The notes beneath the pieces are model-generated. The model did not search any database. It saw only the letters and a program-made list of their open reading frames with translations, and had not been told where the DNA came from. A program made the position numbers and the translations under genes. From the NCBI GenBank assembly GCA_028564925.1, contig CM053029.1, positions 190,022,440-190,086,439 of the forward strand: 64,000 nt of DNA, given 5' to 3'. Positions 35,165-46,389 of the stretch are shown here, in pieces. Position 1 is the first letter of the stretch. The number at the start of each line of letters is the position of its first letter. This DNA comes from Lithobates sylvaticus (Eukaryota; Chordata; Amphibia; Anura; Ranidae).

Positions 35165-35671
35165 GGTTTTCACTTTTATAAAGTAAGGCTAGTCATAAAA
35201 GGGAAGCTCTCTCACCAAGAACTATTAGGTGGCAAGACATTGATTATATAATTAAAATTCCTGTGCCCACCTGAGACCCACAATATGCTTCTTCTTGATA
35301 GACAAAATTTTGGGTGTGGTGCAAACAAGCTTATAGTATTGTTCAATAGTAAACATTAATTGTTAATTGAGCCCCAAAAGTTTACAACAACAAAAAAAAA
35401 AAAAGATGAACAGTAAAAAGTGCTTTCCATTTGCTTAACCAAGACCTAAACTAAAATTTCCAATCGCAGTCAAACCTCTAAGGCCTGGGTCACATCTATG
35501 CAGTTTGCTTTGCTTTTTTACATGTACGTTCTTGATTGTGTATTTTTTTTGTGGCCAATTTGTTGGTGGGCAGATCAAAAAAAAAAAAAAAAAAGAAAAC
35601 GCACTACATGCTTTACTGCAATGCCTCCATTGAACCAAAAAATGTACCGTTCTGCATTTAAAAAAAAAAAA

Positions 35672-35702
<31 letters not shown>

Positions 35703-36080
35703 GGTGACTCGTAGTACTGTTCAGTAAGAGGAAACATTCAGTTTATAAAGACCAATCAGAAATTGACACCTACATGTCTCAGCAAAGGTTTCCTTTAAAG
35801 CAGATATTAATCTCCTTAAGTTTTATCTTTCACCGTTCCCCCCCCCCCCCCCCCCCCCTTATCCATGTACTAATAAAATGTTAAAAATCTTTCTATTTTC
35901 ATTGCAAGCTTTTAGACCCAGTGCCATAATCACTAAGCCTCAGTGCTTTTCTATGCAATGCAAGCAGATCATGGCTGGGGTTAGCAAAGTGCTGTGTACA
36001 GCTTCCTGAAAACATCATAGCAACCTGCCTCAGCATGCCTTTTCAGAGACCTCAGCCCTGATGCAAGCAGTAAGCTGGCT
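35165..36080. other. Intronic sequence with simple repeats
   Basis: 35480-35735 has a 'GGCCTGGGTCACATCTATGC' start of a MITE-like remnant plus A-runs and a TA/CA tract (35672-35702). A C-run lies at 35839-35858. The rest is unrecognised. Confidence 0.5.
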
Positions 36081-36084
36081 CTTG

Positions 36085-36597
36085 AGCTGGCCATAGACTG
36101 TTGAAATCTCGGCTAGTCCAGCAGGAACAGCCAGAGATTAAAACCATGTATCGGCAGGCTGAATGTACATTGATTAAAATCATCTTGGGTACAACCAACC
36201 TGGCGGATTTTACTACAAATGGTTGTTATAGCTGCTTGCAACAATCACTATTTTCTACTGTAGGGAGAACACAATACCCGTGGTTGCAGGAAAGAAATAC
36301 AGGGGGTCCCAAGGTTACGAACCTGTTAGGGACTTTCCTCCCGTTTGTAATTCAGAATTCTTTGTAAGTTGGCCGTGCATGCGCAGAACAACAATTACGG
36401 ACATTTCCGATGTTCAGTCGAATGCCGTGGGAAATTACGGACATTTCCAGAGGCTGCGTCTGACCGTGCATGCGCAGAACGGCAGAGGGTCCGCGCAACA
36501 CCCTGTTTGTAAGTATGAGTGGTTCGTAAGTCGGGCGTTCGTAAGTCTGGGACCCCCTGTATGCTCTGTTTGTGGCTGGCCTTAAAAAGAGTAAGAC
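36085..36597. mobile_element. Family Q element interrupted by a pogo-like MITE
   Basis: The left part 36085-36297 starts GAGCTGGCCATAGACTGTT. The right remnant 36562-36597 ends TTTGTGGCTGGCCTTA. Between them lies the element at 36300-36559. Confidence 0.65.
36300..36559. mobile_element. Pogo/Tigger-like MITE with TA duplication
   Basis: It starts CAGGGGGTCCCAAGGTTACG and ends AAGTCTGGGACCCCCTG, inverted repeats of about 20 bp. TA flanks both sides (36298-36299, 36560-36561). The interior holds two copies of 'ATTACGGACATTTCC' and two of 'CCGTGCATGCGCAGAAC', a local duplication. TIR and TA flank are typical of the pogo branch. Confidence 0.8.
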
Positions 36598-36880
36598 TTG
36601 GTTCACACAGGGGCGACTTAACCGCCTGACAAGTCACGATCCATTCTGTACAATGGAACTGTTCTAATAGGAACGACTCAAGTTGCTCCGACTTAGAAAA
36701 GGGTTCCTGTACTACTTTGGGGGCGACTTGCATTGACTTCTATACAAAAGTCGTTTTGCAGGTCGCCTGAGGCAGTCACGCTGCAAGTTGTACTGCCTCC
36801 GGCTCTTAGGCTCAATTTTATGCTTGTACAACCTCAAAGTCGCACGACGCAACTTTGGATGGGTGCAACTTGGATGTGAC
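36598..36880. mobile_element. Family F MITE, second copy
   Basis: It begins TTGGTTCACACAGGGGCGAC. 'GGTTCCTGTACTACTTTGGG' parallels 'GGTTCCTGCACTATTTTCCC' at 41147. The right end is not sharp. Confidence 0.55.
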
Positions 36881-37315
36881 TTCTTGTCCCTCTGCAAACT
36901 CAGACCCACATGTAGCATATCCCATGACAGATTTACTACATGCAACTGGTTAGGTGAAAACTGTAAAAGTTGCTCTTCCTGCCTTGACTGAAGGCTAAAA
37001 ATGTCAGAAACAGCATCTGAATTATCCAAAGTCCCTACTGTACAAATATATTTACAATAAAACCTTGGATTGCGAGCATAATTCAATCGGGAACATGCTT
37101 GTAATCCAAAGCACTTGTATATCAAAAGCAAAAATTTTCCAATAAGAAATAATGGAAACTCAAGTCCTTCAGTTTATATTCCTTATAAAAAGAATATAGC
37201 AATGTGATTTGGTTGTGTAACCATAAAATGTCCATCCACAAATGGCAGCCTCCACAAGGGGATTAGAAGCAAAATCCAGCAGGTGCTACAGAGTATAAAA
37301 GAGGAGAGGCTCCTC

Positions 37316-37670
37316 TAAGGCCCCTTTCACACGAGGCGGACTCCGCCTCAGCGGGAGATCTCTCCGGAGATCTCCGCTGAGCCGGCGGATGACAGGTCCC
37401 TCTCTGCTCACTGAGGGGCTTGTCCAGCGCAGCTGGTCTCTATGGAGAGATCGGATGAAAAGGGACAGCATGTCAGTTTTCATCCGATCTCTCCCGATGC
37501 GACGGATCTGGACGTAGAGACATACGTCTGCTTTTGTCGGATCGGATGTCAGCGGACATGTCTCCGCTGACATCCGACGCTCCATAGACTAGCATGGAGT
37601 GCCCGTTCAGGTCCGCCGTCAAAACTGACAGGCGGATCTAAACGATCCGATCATGTGAAGAGGGGCCTAA
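37316..37670. mobile_element. Family E MITE nested in family H
   Basis: The core GGCCCCTTTCACACGAGGCG ... GTGAAGAGGGGCC is flanked by TAA on both sides (37316-37318, 37668-37670). It carries strong internal palindromes (AGCGGGAGATCTCTCCGGAG). Confidence 0.8.
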
Positions 37671-37729
37671 ATGTAGCAATATGGTTACATTTAGCAACTC
37701 ACATGGCTGATGATTAAAAGAGGCACCTC

Positions 37730-37853
37730 TAAGGCCCCATTCACACCTGAGCGTTTTGTAGCTTGAAGCTACAAAAACACTTGCTGCATGAAAATGCACA
37801 AATACACGCAAAACACTGGAAAAACGGTACGCTCAGGTGTGAATGGGGCCTTA
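37730..37853. mobile_element. Family G MITE nested in family H (about 120 bp)
   Basis: Near-perfect inverted ends TAAGGCCCCATTCACACCTG and CAGGTGTGAATGGGGCCTTA make up a third of the element. The uninterrupted site is visible in the other H copy at about 15430-15440 ('CACATCCAAGTATGCAGG'). Confidence 0.85.
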
Positions 37854-38280
37854 GTATGCAGGAATCCAGGACAAGGCTGTTCACCATAGACCATCCTCCA
37901 CACCACCAGCTCTCACCACAGTCAGTCTGCAATCATGACTGGGTAGACTACCCTGCAGTAGGAGCGATCTGAATGCGTGGCTTGAATTGCTCATGGAGCG
38001 CAGCTTGGAAGGGATTACATCCATGGCGGGGAGCAGAACGGTCTATGTCAACAGCTTTACCCCGGATGCCTACATACTTAGATGTGCCGTTTTAATCAAC
38101 CATGCGAGTTGCTAAATGTAACCATATTGCTACACACTTAGAGGCCCCTCTCCTCCCTTTTATACTCAGTTGTGACATGACGCTACTTGTATATCAAGTC
38201 AAAAATTATTTAAAAATGTTGCTTGTCTAGCAAAAAACGCTCTCAAAACCAAGTTACTCAAAAACCAAGGTTTTACTGCA

Positions 38281-38660
38281 AGACCCCCTTCACACTGGGG
38301 CGCTACAGCGCTAAAAAAAGCCCCTGCAAAGCGCCCTGAAACAGCCGATGCTGTCTCTCCAGTGTGAAAGCCCCGAGGGCTCGTCACACTGGAGTGGTGC
38401 GCTGGCACGACGATATAAAAATAAAAGTCCTGCTAGCAGCATCTTTGGAGCGGTGATGGAGCTCCCCCACCGCTCCTGGCCATTGAAATCAATGGGGCAG
38501 CACGGCTATACTGCTGGCAAAGCTCCGCTGCAGCAGCACTTGGTGGGTGGTTTTAACCCTTTTTCGGCCGCTAGTGGGGGTTAAAGGTGTCCCGCTAGCG
38601 GGCAAATACGACGGTAAAATAGCTGCGCTTTAACACAGATGCCGCGTGAAGGAGGCCTAA
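38281..38660. mobile_element. Family D MITE
   Basis: The ends AGACCCCCTTCACACTGGGG and CGTGAAGGAGGCCTAA bracket an interior sharing 'CAGCGCTAAAAAAAGC' and 'GTCCTGCTAGCAGCATCTTT' with 11540. It directly abuts family H. Confidence 0.75.
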
Positions 38661-38859
38661 CTTGAATGGAGAAGATAAGGCCTATCTTAACAAAACCTGT
38701 AATCATGGCATCCACTATGTAAAGCGCCAGTTACAACGTATGAGTGAGTTATAGTCTTAAATATTAAACCTCAACTCCCATTTTATTCTTTGCTAAATGC
38801 AGACTAAATTCAAATTATTATTGCGCCAAAAAAAATAAAAAAAGTTGGCTGTGATAGTT

Positions 38860-39415
38860 TATTGGCCTTATGTATAGTGTAGACCTCCACTTGACCTACG
38901 GAAGATTTTACCCCCTTCTCAACCAGGCTATTTTTTGCTTTTCAGCACTGTGCTACTATTTTAACTGGCAATTGTGCGGTCATGCAATGCTGTACCAAAA
39001 AGAAATAAAATATTTTTTTTCCACACAAATAAGAGCTTTCTTTTGGTGGCATTTGATCTCCAATGGGGTTTTTATGCTATAAAATAAAATAAAGTATTTA
39101 TATTTTGGCCAAAATGTATTCTGCTACATGACCGAAACAAAAATCCAAATAGGTGTATATTGATTGTATAAGCTATAACTTTCATGCAACCCAAACTATG
39201 GTATATATTGGAATCCTTATATTATTGGCGGCGATCAGTGACTTATAATGGCACTGTGATAGTGCGGCAGGCAATCTGACACCCGGGGGGGGGGGGGGGG
39301 GGATGATTAACTGCCATCAATACAGTAATCAGTGATAATACTGTCACTGTACTAATTACACTAGCTGTGAAGGAGGTTACCATCTCAGTTTTAAGGGTTA
39401 AATGTGTGCCTAACT
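38860..39415. mobile_element. Family A element, reverse orientation
   Basis: 'TTTCAGCACTGTGCTACTAT', 'GAGCTTTCTTTTGGTGGCAT' and 'GTATATTGATTG' are in the reversed order relative to 32295. An 18-G run at about 39284-39301 lies inside. Confidence 0.65.
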
Positions 39416-39699
39416 ATGTAATGTAAAATGTGTGTAAAGTACTGCTTTCACTAATGAATCTCAGATTTTCTCATCCCCGCTTTGCAGGCATGAGAAACTC
39501 TCCAGTTTCAGTAAAGCAACCCCCGGGTTGACGTTTCACCATCTTTTGGAGAGCGGCTGCATCCCTCCTCTAACAGTAGTTAGATCACAGCAGGAAAAAA
39601 TTAATAAAAAAGAATTTATAGCTTTGGAGAAGGTGGAGGACAACAGACGGGACTATTTTCAGTTACAGCAGAGTTCTGCTTAACATACAAATACTGCAG

Positions 39700-39990
39700 C
39701 TGCTTACTTTTAATCACTTACCTGTCCAGGGATCCAGCTATACGGGGGGGGTTGACGGGGACAAAGTCCCCGTCTCCCTATGCTCTGCGGCGCCGGCATG
39801 CGCGCGCCGTGACTGGCCAGGCAATCATCTGGGACCTGTGACATGTCCCAGATGATTGCCAAGAGGGAGGGGGGGAGGGGATCTCCCTTACGGTGCCGCA
39901 GTGCGCCGGGAGAAAGTGGGAGCTGGGACCCTCTAAAAAAAAATTTTTGGGTGGAACTCCGCTTTAACAAACTTGAAAAGATTTGCTATT
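39700..39990. repeat. Unclassified GC-rich repeat
   Basis: The inverted pair 'CAATCATCTGGGACCTGTGA' / 'TCACAGGTCCCAGATGATTG' type arms near 39821-39861 and the closing phrase 'GGTGGAACTCCGCTTTAA' mark a dispersed repeat recalled from ranids. Confidence 0.5.
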
Positions 39991-39992
39991 AA

Positions 39993-40478
39993 AGTGGAGG
40001 TAAACTCCACTTTTGAACTTGTACCTACAAGTAAGCCTATAATAAGGCTTACCTGTAGGTACAGTAAATATCTCCTAAACTTGCGCAGTTTAGGAGATAT
40101 ACACAAGCGACGCCACATGAGCTCTGAAGGGACAGAATACCTGTGCCTTACCGCCACAGATACCTGGCGCTGCCATCTTCACCTTGTCTTCGGGGGTTGT
40201 GAGCTCTGGCTGTGTGAATGGCGGGAGCCTCACTCCAGCGCATGCATGTGGCAGCCCTCGGCTCCGGCACGGAGCTCTGAAGGTATGGCGTGGGTATGCC
40301 ATCCCTTCAGATCGCATGCACTGGTGACGTCACCGGCATCTTCGCTGCTTGGGAGGATCTGCTTTACTGGCAAATCTCATAATGTGCTAGTATGCCGTGC
40401 ATAGTCATACTAGCACATTATGACCTAATCCTGCAGGAGACCCAGTTCATTTTGTTTCAGTGGTGGTTTACAACCGCT
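39993..40478. mobile_element. Family B element with TTAA flanks
   Basis: TTAA lies at 39989-39992 and 40479-40482. The hairpin TACCTACAAGTAAGCC ... GGCTTACCTGTAGGTA lies near 40021-40060, followed by CTCCTAAACTT/AGTTTAGGAG. Confidence 0.85.
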
Positions 40479-40484
40479 TTAAAC

Positions 40485-41030
40485 CAAAGTTTAGCGTCAC
40501 TTAAATATTTGGCTTTAAATACACTATTGAGAGGGTTTCATTATACCCAAAAGCAAAAAATAAAAAACCCTGTGCAAGCTTGCACTAAGCAGTGCATCCC
40601 TAACCAGATCAACTCTGGACTAGAGAACACATCCCCACCTGGTTATAGAGATGAGAGAAGGGGAGCTGGAGTTCCATAGTCCTAGCATGCATTTATTAAC
40701 ACAGTAAAAGGAGTGAGCATTACTAGCACAATTGCTAGGTAAAACTAAAAGGCCTGAAGAAATAAAAAGATTTTAAAGTGACATTTGTTTCTTGAATTAC
40801 TGTAAGCTGTAGAAACCTCCATAGGCTAAACCTAAACTGTCACCCAACATGCCTGTTGGTGTTTAAGAAAGCACTAGAAGATCCAGATGCCTGATGGTAG
40901 TCAGATAAGTGCTAGCATGCCACACACACTAAGAGCTATGGTTTCCTTCAGACTAATAAGACATATCTACATACAACCATTATGAAGTCTGCTCATTCAC
41001 CACACTTTTAAATACTTGATTCCTTTCAAT
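40485..41030. other. Intronic sequence, nothing recognised
   Basis: No TIRs, microsatellites or exon were seen. Confidence 0.5.
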
Positions 41031-41035
41031 ATTTA

Positions 41036-41332
41036 GCCCTGGTTTACACCAGTGCGATTTGGAACTGTCAAATCGCATGAGAAGTCACACACATTGCGGG
41101 CAACGGAACTGTGCAAATCACCTCATGTTGCAGCGTCTTTGAAAAAGGTTCCTGCACTATTTTCCCCAATTTTGTTGGGACTTGCATAGACTTTGTTTAA
41201 TGAAGTCGTAATGAAATCAGGAGGTACAAAAATTGCACCGATCCGCAGCACTGAAATTGCGCTGGAGTAGCCCGCTTTCAAAGTTGTGGTTGTGCTGGTG
41301 TGAACTAGGGCTGAGCCCCATAAGCATTTTCT
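41036..41332. mobile_element. Family F MITE
   Basis: The left end CCCTGGTTTACACCAGTGCG and the right end GGTGTGAACTAGGGC are imperfect inverted copies. It shares 'GGAACTGTCAAATCGCATG' with 26530 in reverse. Confidence 0.7.
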
Positions 41333-41334
41333 TG

Positions 41335-42600
41335 CTCGTTACCCTGCTCAGAATCCCATTCTTTCAAATTGTCTGTTAGTACTTGTAAGTTCAGTCACCC
41401 CAAGCTCAAAAAATAAAAAATGTATACAAATCCTGGCAAAACGTATGACGTTTGCTTGGGAACCATTAATCTTAATGGCACCCCAGATGCAGTGCAATTC
41501 TGTCACGATCGCTGGGCATTTAAAAATCAAGACAAGCTTGCTGCCCAAAAAGGTTCATTTGGGCAACAAATGCACATCGGGCAGCCTAGCGAAGTGAATG
41601 GGCTGTCTTATGAACGAAATGCGCAAACGCGCGTAAATGGCACTTTTAAAACCGCAACCAACAACGATCATTCCTGCAATGCGATCTCTGAATAGGGCCT
41701 TAGCTGAAGGGACAACAAGATCTGTTTCACAAGTTCCTTCAGCTGAGGTCAAGTGACCAAATACATGGGAGCCCAAAGCAGCAGCATCTGTGGCACAAAT
41801 ATTACATGGCTTTTTATCTCATTACAGTAGAGGGTGGGGGCTGTTTTCAGTGTAGGTCTAAACAACCTTTTGGTTCCAGTTTTACATAGTCGCTGTATTC
41901 TAATGCTAATAATCAAAACCTGCCACTGCACAAGTGACCAGAAAATGCTAATTTTATTAACAAAACAAAGCACTGTCCACACAATCAGCAAGCTGCCCCA
42001 AGGTGCGGCACCTTTAAGGCAAATGCGGAGCCATCTCTATTTCCTCCCTGCAGGTGACAATTCCGTCCCGAGGCCGCAGGACAAACCAAAAACAAGGTCT
42101 GTGAAGTGAGCCAAGATTCTGTATTAAATGGAAGTTTCTTTGATTGTACAGAAGTGGCATACTAATGTTCGCTCGGGTTGGGACTGTATACACTGCCCTG
42201 CTATATTTTCAAGAAGCACTATTACTTATCTGAAATGACCAGAATTCAGAGGGAAAACATATGAAACAGTATTTGCTGTTTCTAGGCAACAAGTGACTGT
42301 TTTCAATGAACTAATAATGCTCTCCATTGGATCTGAGAAAATGCTTAGTACTGAGAGATTTCAATCCAACTCTTCTCCCTGCTACTCCATGTTGTGGGCA
42401 GTCCCTCTGCATCACGTACAATGCAGGCCTATCTTACTTAAGGACATCACATTACCTGCGGCTGCCACAGCACCTTAGGCTTGAGGCTGTGGAGGCCAGT
42501 CTTGTAGCATGGAATGGCCTTTTTACTTGTACCCAAGGCATAAAGACCACCAGAGTTTGGGTTATAAAGCAATTTTAATTTAATTTTAAAGAAGAAAAAA
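41335..42600. other. Intronic sequence, mostly unrecognised
   Basis: 41340-41700 has a 'GCGATCTCTGAATAGGGCCTTAG' end that may be a MITE remnant. No exon could be supported. Confidence 0.4.
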
Positions 42601-42639
42601 AAAAAAATATATATATATATAAAAAAAAAAAAAAACCCA

Positions 42640-42815
42640 CGTCATACTTACCTGCTCTGTACAACAGTTTTGCACAGGGCAGCACTGAGCCTCTTCTCAG
42701 GTCCCTCGCCAGCACTCCTGGCTACCCCATCCTTGACCATTGCCCCCAATAGCAAGCCATTTACTATAGGGGCACTGGTGCATGCTCGCTCCTGAGCCCC
42801 GGTCTATGCATCTAT
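42640..42815. mobile_element. Family C element, interrupted
   Basis: It starts 'GTCATACTTACCTGCTCTGT' and 'GCACAGGGCAGCACTGAGCC'. It is cut at about 42815 by a family D MITE. On the minus strand, 42644-42657 is a textbook 5' splice donor. Confidence 0.65.
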
Positions 42816-43160
42816 AAGGCCGGTTTCACACTAGGGCGGTGTGGGCGCCGGCAAAGCTATATTTAGATATTCGGCCGCTAGCGGGGCAGTGTTAACCCCT
42901 GCTAGCGGCCGAAAAAGGGTTAAACCCGCCAGCATAGCGCCGCTGCAGTGCCACTTTGCCAGCGGTATAGCCGTGCTGCCCTATTGATTTCAATGGGCAG
43001 GAGCGGTGTATACACTGCTCCTTCAACTCTCTAAAGATGCTGCTAGCAAGACTTTGGCGTCCTGCCAGCGCACCGCTCCAGTGTGAAAGCCCCCAGGCTT
43101 TCATATTGGAGAGGCAGCAGCGGTTGTTTCAGGGCGCTTCGCAGGCACTATTTTTAGATG
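42816..43160. mobile_element. Family D MITE, reverse orientation
   Basis: The left end AAGGCCGGTTTCACACTAGG has the interior in the opposite direction to 11540 ('AAGATGCTGCTAGCA', 'GCGCACCGCTCCAGTGTGAA'). The right end is worn. Confidence 0.65.
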
Positions 43161-43289
43161 AAAATACATCACAGGTGATATCATTTGCTGCTCAGCGATT
43201 GTCATATTCTAGTCTGCGTCTTCCCAAGGTAATACATAAAACCTGGCCTGTTAGTGGGCCCTGAGGACCGGGTTGATGACCACTGCTTT

Positions 43290-44000
43290 AGAGCACTTCT
43301 GTACATATGCAACTCCTGTATCAAGTGCCATCAGAATGCTAATACAGAACCCAGTGACGATTTCCTCACCAACTTCCCAGAGTACCCCATAAATAAAAGC
43401 CTTGGGTGTTTGAATTGAATAGAGAACTACTGATCTTCACTTTGCAGTATGACTGGACAAAAGAGAAAGGCAACCTTAATGACCAATCATGGAGGCACAA
43501 GTAGGGGGTAAAAGCAAGCAGTAATTGATGAAGCCAGCATTTCCAGGCATAGCATACTCGAACAGATGTGAAAGCACCTACAGATATCTGCACCATCATT
43601 CGATTCAGGTGACACTTTACTCATAACCAAGTATAGTTTAACATCTCATTGCACAGAAAAAGTCCAAAAAGGTCGTATTTAGGGATCCCAACACAAAGTC
43701 CTATGTAAACATTAAAGAGCCTAATGTTGTCTTTTAATTGGCCCTATCCAGCTGCAGCTGACAGGCGTTACCATTTCTACCTTATCGTGTCCTGTACAAC
43801 AGAGGCAGGCCTCAAAATCTTGTGCAACCTCAGATGTTACTTTTCCCAGAATCCCCCAACCTAAAAGTAAACAAAGTAGAATTCTGGCAGCTTTAGCTGA
43901 ACAGCTGCCACTATTGTTTAAAGGTGTTACTTTGTAACACTTCGGGGGCTTTTCTTTACTAGCAAGTCACCTGACTCAGTACCATTCTGTGTCATGTTTA
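43290..44000. other. Intronic sequence, nothing recognised
   Basis: No repeat ends or exon. 43245-43285 ('GGGCCCTGAGGACCGGGTTG') resembles a hAT end fragment. Confidence 0.4.
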
Positions 44001-44001
44001 A

Positions 44002-44531
44002 AGAGGAAATTAAAGGGCTGTTTCAGCTTACAAATTTTTATTTTTTTTTTAAAAGTCAGCAGCTAAAAAAAAAAAAAAAAGTAGCTGCTGACTTTTAATA
44101 AGTACACTTACCCTCCCTCTTTTTTTCGCCTGCGCGAGTCGGCGCGCGGCCCACTGCGCCTGCGCGAGTCCCACTGCGCCTGCGCGAGTCCCACTGCGCC
44201 TGCGCGAGTCCCACTGCGCCTGCGCGAGTCTACTGCGCCTGCGCAAGTCCCACTGCGCCTGCGCAAGTCCCACTGCGCCTGCACAAGTCCCACTGCGCCT
44301 GCACAAGTCTAATTTGTGAATGGGGAACGCGATGTGTTGTGGGACATAGTAGAGGACGGAAGAAAAGAAGAAGATCACCGCAGCGCTGGAGGAGGCAGAT
44401 TAGGACGATCTGCCTAGCAACAGCCATTTCTGGTAAGTAAAAAAAAATATATATTTTTTTTTTTTTTTCTTGGACCTACAGGTAAGTCGTAATCTAGGCT
44501 TACCTGTAGGTCAAAGGGGTTTACAACCACT
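44002..44531. mobile_element. Family B-type element (TTAA flanks) with internal minisatellite
   Basis: TTAA lies at 43998-44001 and 44532-44535. The right part has the family B hairpin 'GACCTACAGGTAAGTCGTAA ... TTACCTGTAGGTC' and 'GGTTTACAACCACT'. A 15-bp hairpin (44051-44065 with 44082-44096) and the 20-bp GC-rich repeat lie inside. Confidence 0.75.
44148..44311. repeat. GC-rich 20-bp minisatellite (about 8 units)
   Basis: The unit CCCACTGCGCCTGCGCGAGT repeats in tandem. Units to the right progressively lose CpG (GCGCGAG, then GCGCAAG, then GCACAAG). Arginine-rich open frames over it are artefacts. Confidence 0.95.
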
Positions 44532-44539
44532 TTAAAAAG

Positions 44540-45205
44540 CCTTTTCAACTTTACATGTCTGTATGGATACATTTCTGGAGTGACAAAGTGCAGCATCAGT
44601 CGTTTTCATAAAATCTCAACTGTTTGTCAAAAGCGGCCTCCTGACACTGACACTCCAGGCAAGCAAATGTCTAGGATGGGATGCTGTAATCAGTCTATTG
44701 CAGGCAAAGGAAAGCATTTTTCAGTCTCCTCCTGTGCTGACCAGACATCAACATTACAGCAGGTCACAAGGCAAGACACATCAATGAGGGCTGATCTGTT
44801 AGACAATTGTGAACACAGCCAAGAACTGTACGGGTACCAGGATTCACACGACAGTCATCTTTGAGACTGCTGACCATGAATAATGCCTGAACAAAGATGG
44901 GGCTGTCCTGGGGAGAAAAGCAGATACAAGCATTGTCAGGGGAGCTCTGATTTCTGCGAGAGGTAATATATACCTGAAAGCATTACATTTACATGTAACC
45001 TAGCAAGCACTCAACATGGAAAAAATATAATTTGATGCTAGGTCTATGCAAAATATCCATGCTGGGCTATACAATACCACAAGAGAAACACATTGCTTGT
45101 AGTTTGCATATTAAAATAAAAGATGTATGGATCCCATGTTTCCAGCATGTTCCTGGTGCACCAATAGGTGATCCGCTGAACCAAGAAGCATTGTTTAAGT
45201 AGATC
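44540..45205. other. Intronic sequence, nothing recognised
   Basis: No element ends or exon were identified. Confidence 0.5.
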
Positions 45206-45217
45206 TAAACTATAGAA

Positions 45218-45362
45218 CTGGGATATGCAAATAGTGGACCTCCAGCTGTTGCGGGACTACAAGTCCCATGAGGCATAGCAAGACTGACATCCACAAGCAT
45301 GGCGCCCAGAGGATTGATGGGACTTTTGCAACAGCTGGAAGTCTGCTAATTGCATGTCCCTG
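45218..45362. mobile_element. hAT MITE (family K) with 8-bp duplication
   Basis: The 145-bp element starts CTGGGATATGCAAATAG and ends CTAATTGCATGTCCCTG. It is flanked by CTATAGAA at 45210-45217 and 45363-45370, an exact 8-bp target duplication. It contains the 'CAGCTGTTGC(GGG)ACTACAAGTCCCAT' motif typical of this hAT group. Confidence 0.9.
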
Positions 45363-45901
45363 CTATAGAAAATATTTAAAATGTTAGCACATCTTTACAG
45401 AAAAAAATAAAAATGTAAAGGTGAAAACACCAGACAACCATCCGCACCTCTGGGGTTGCCAAGCTGTTAGGACCCCCATAGCCACTCCAGGGATTTGAAA
45501 TCCCAGTTCTCCCTCAACACTACTGGTAACGATCAGATGGATTCTGATTGGTCAGCACTGTCAATGTGACCAGGCTGACCAATCAGAATCAATCTAGTCT
45601 GAGCCAGAAGCAATGCACCGAGAGAGAAGCGTAAAGATTTTAAATACCCAGACCGCTGGAGATATGAATATCTTACAACCAGTTCCTATCTACATGCATT
45701 GCCTCCATGTCTGCTGCACATTGCTTCCCGATGGTGAGAATGGACCAGGCCTGCATAATTACCACGAGGTGTGTGCATGACAGTGACAACGCAGCAGCAC
45801 AACTGGGAAGCAGCAGTCACCCCCATAACAAGATATGTCTAAAGAAGGTCCTAAAAATGGAAGAATCCCCAGTCTTCTTTTAACAATGTGATGGATTTTA
45901 A

Positions 45902-46386
45902 AGTAGAAGTTAAGTCCACTTTTTAACTTGTACCTACAGGTAAGCCTATAAGGCAGCTTACCTGTAGGTAAAGTGAATATCTCCCAAACTTGTGGCGTTT
46001 AGGAAATATTCACATGGGATACAGCTGGCGACATCACTGGTGCATGCACTCTGAAGGGACAGCATACGCAGACTTCAGCGCAACGCTACCACGGAATGCA
46101 TCGCAGTCCCTTTAGAGCTTTGTACCAGAACTCATGCATGCATGTGCAGGAGTGACGACATCACAGCCCCAGCTGTTCATTCATATAGCTGGAGCCCACA
46201 AACCCAGAAGGAAGACCAGGTGAAGATGGAAGTGCCAGGGAGCCGTGACAGCATTGTGCTGGAGAGTTCCATGTGCAGGAATCAAGTGTCATAATGTGCT
46301 AGTATGTGGTGCATATTAGTACATTATGACTTACACCTGCAAGGGGCTCCGATTTTTTTTTTTGGTGGCAGTTGATTACGGCTTTG
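45902..46386. mobile_element. Family B element
   Basis: The left flank TTAA is at 45898-45901. The hairpin TACCTACAGGTAAGCC ... GGCAGCTTACCTGTAGGTA lies near 45931-45970. The right end is diverged. Confidence 0.75.
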
Positions 46387-46389
46387 AGA

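Larger units (their letters stand above)
37055..38278. mobile_element. Family H pogo-like element carrying two nested MITEs
   Basis: The left end CAATAAAACCTTGGATTGCG and the right end ACCAAGGTTTTACTG are inverted repeats; TA precedes the left end. Without its two inserts (37316-37670 and 37730-37853) it is about 750 bp. A second one-ended copy lies at 15384-15864. It is non-coding. Confidence 0.75.

Noticed and set aside
44148-44311. CRISPR-like array
   Set aside because: Units are contiguous with no unique spacers; vertebrate intron context; a minisatellite explains it.
44049-44378. Arg/Gly/Ala repeat protein
   Set aside because: Product of the 20-bp minisatellite read in different frames.
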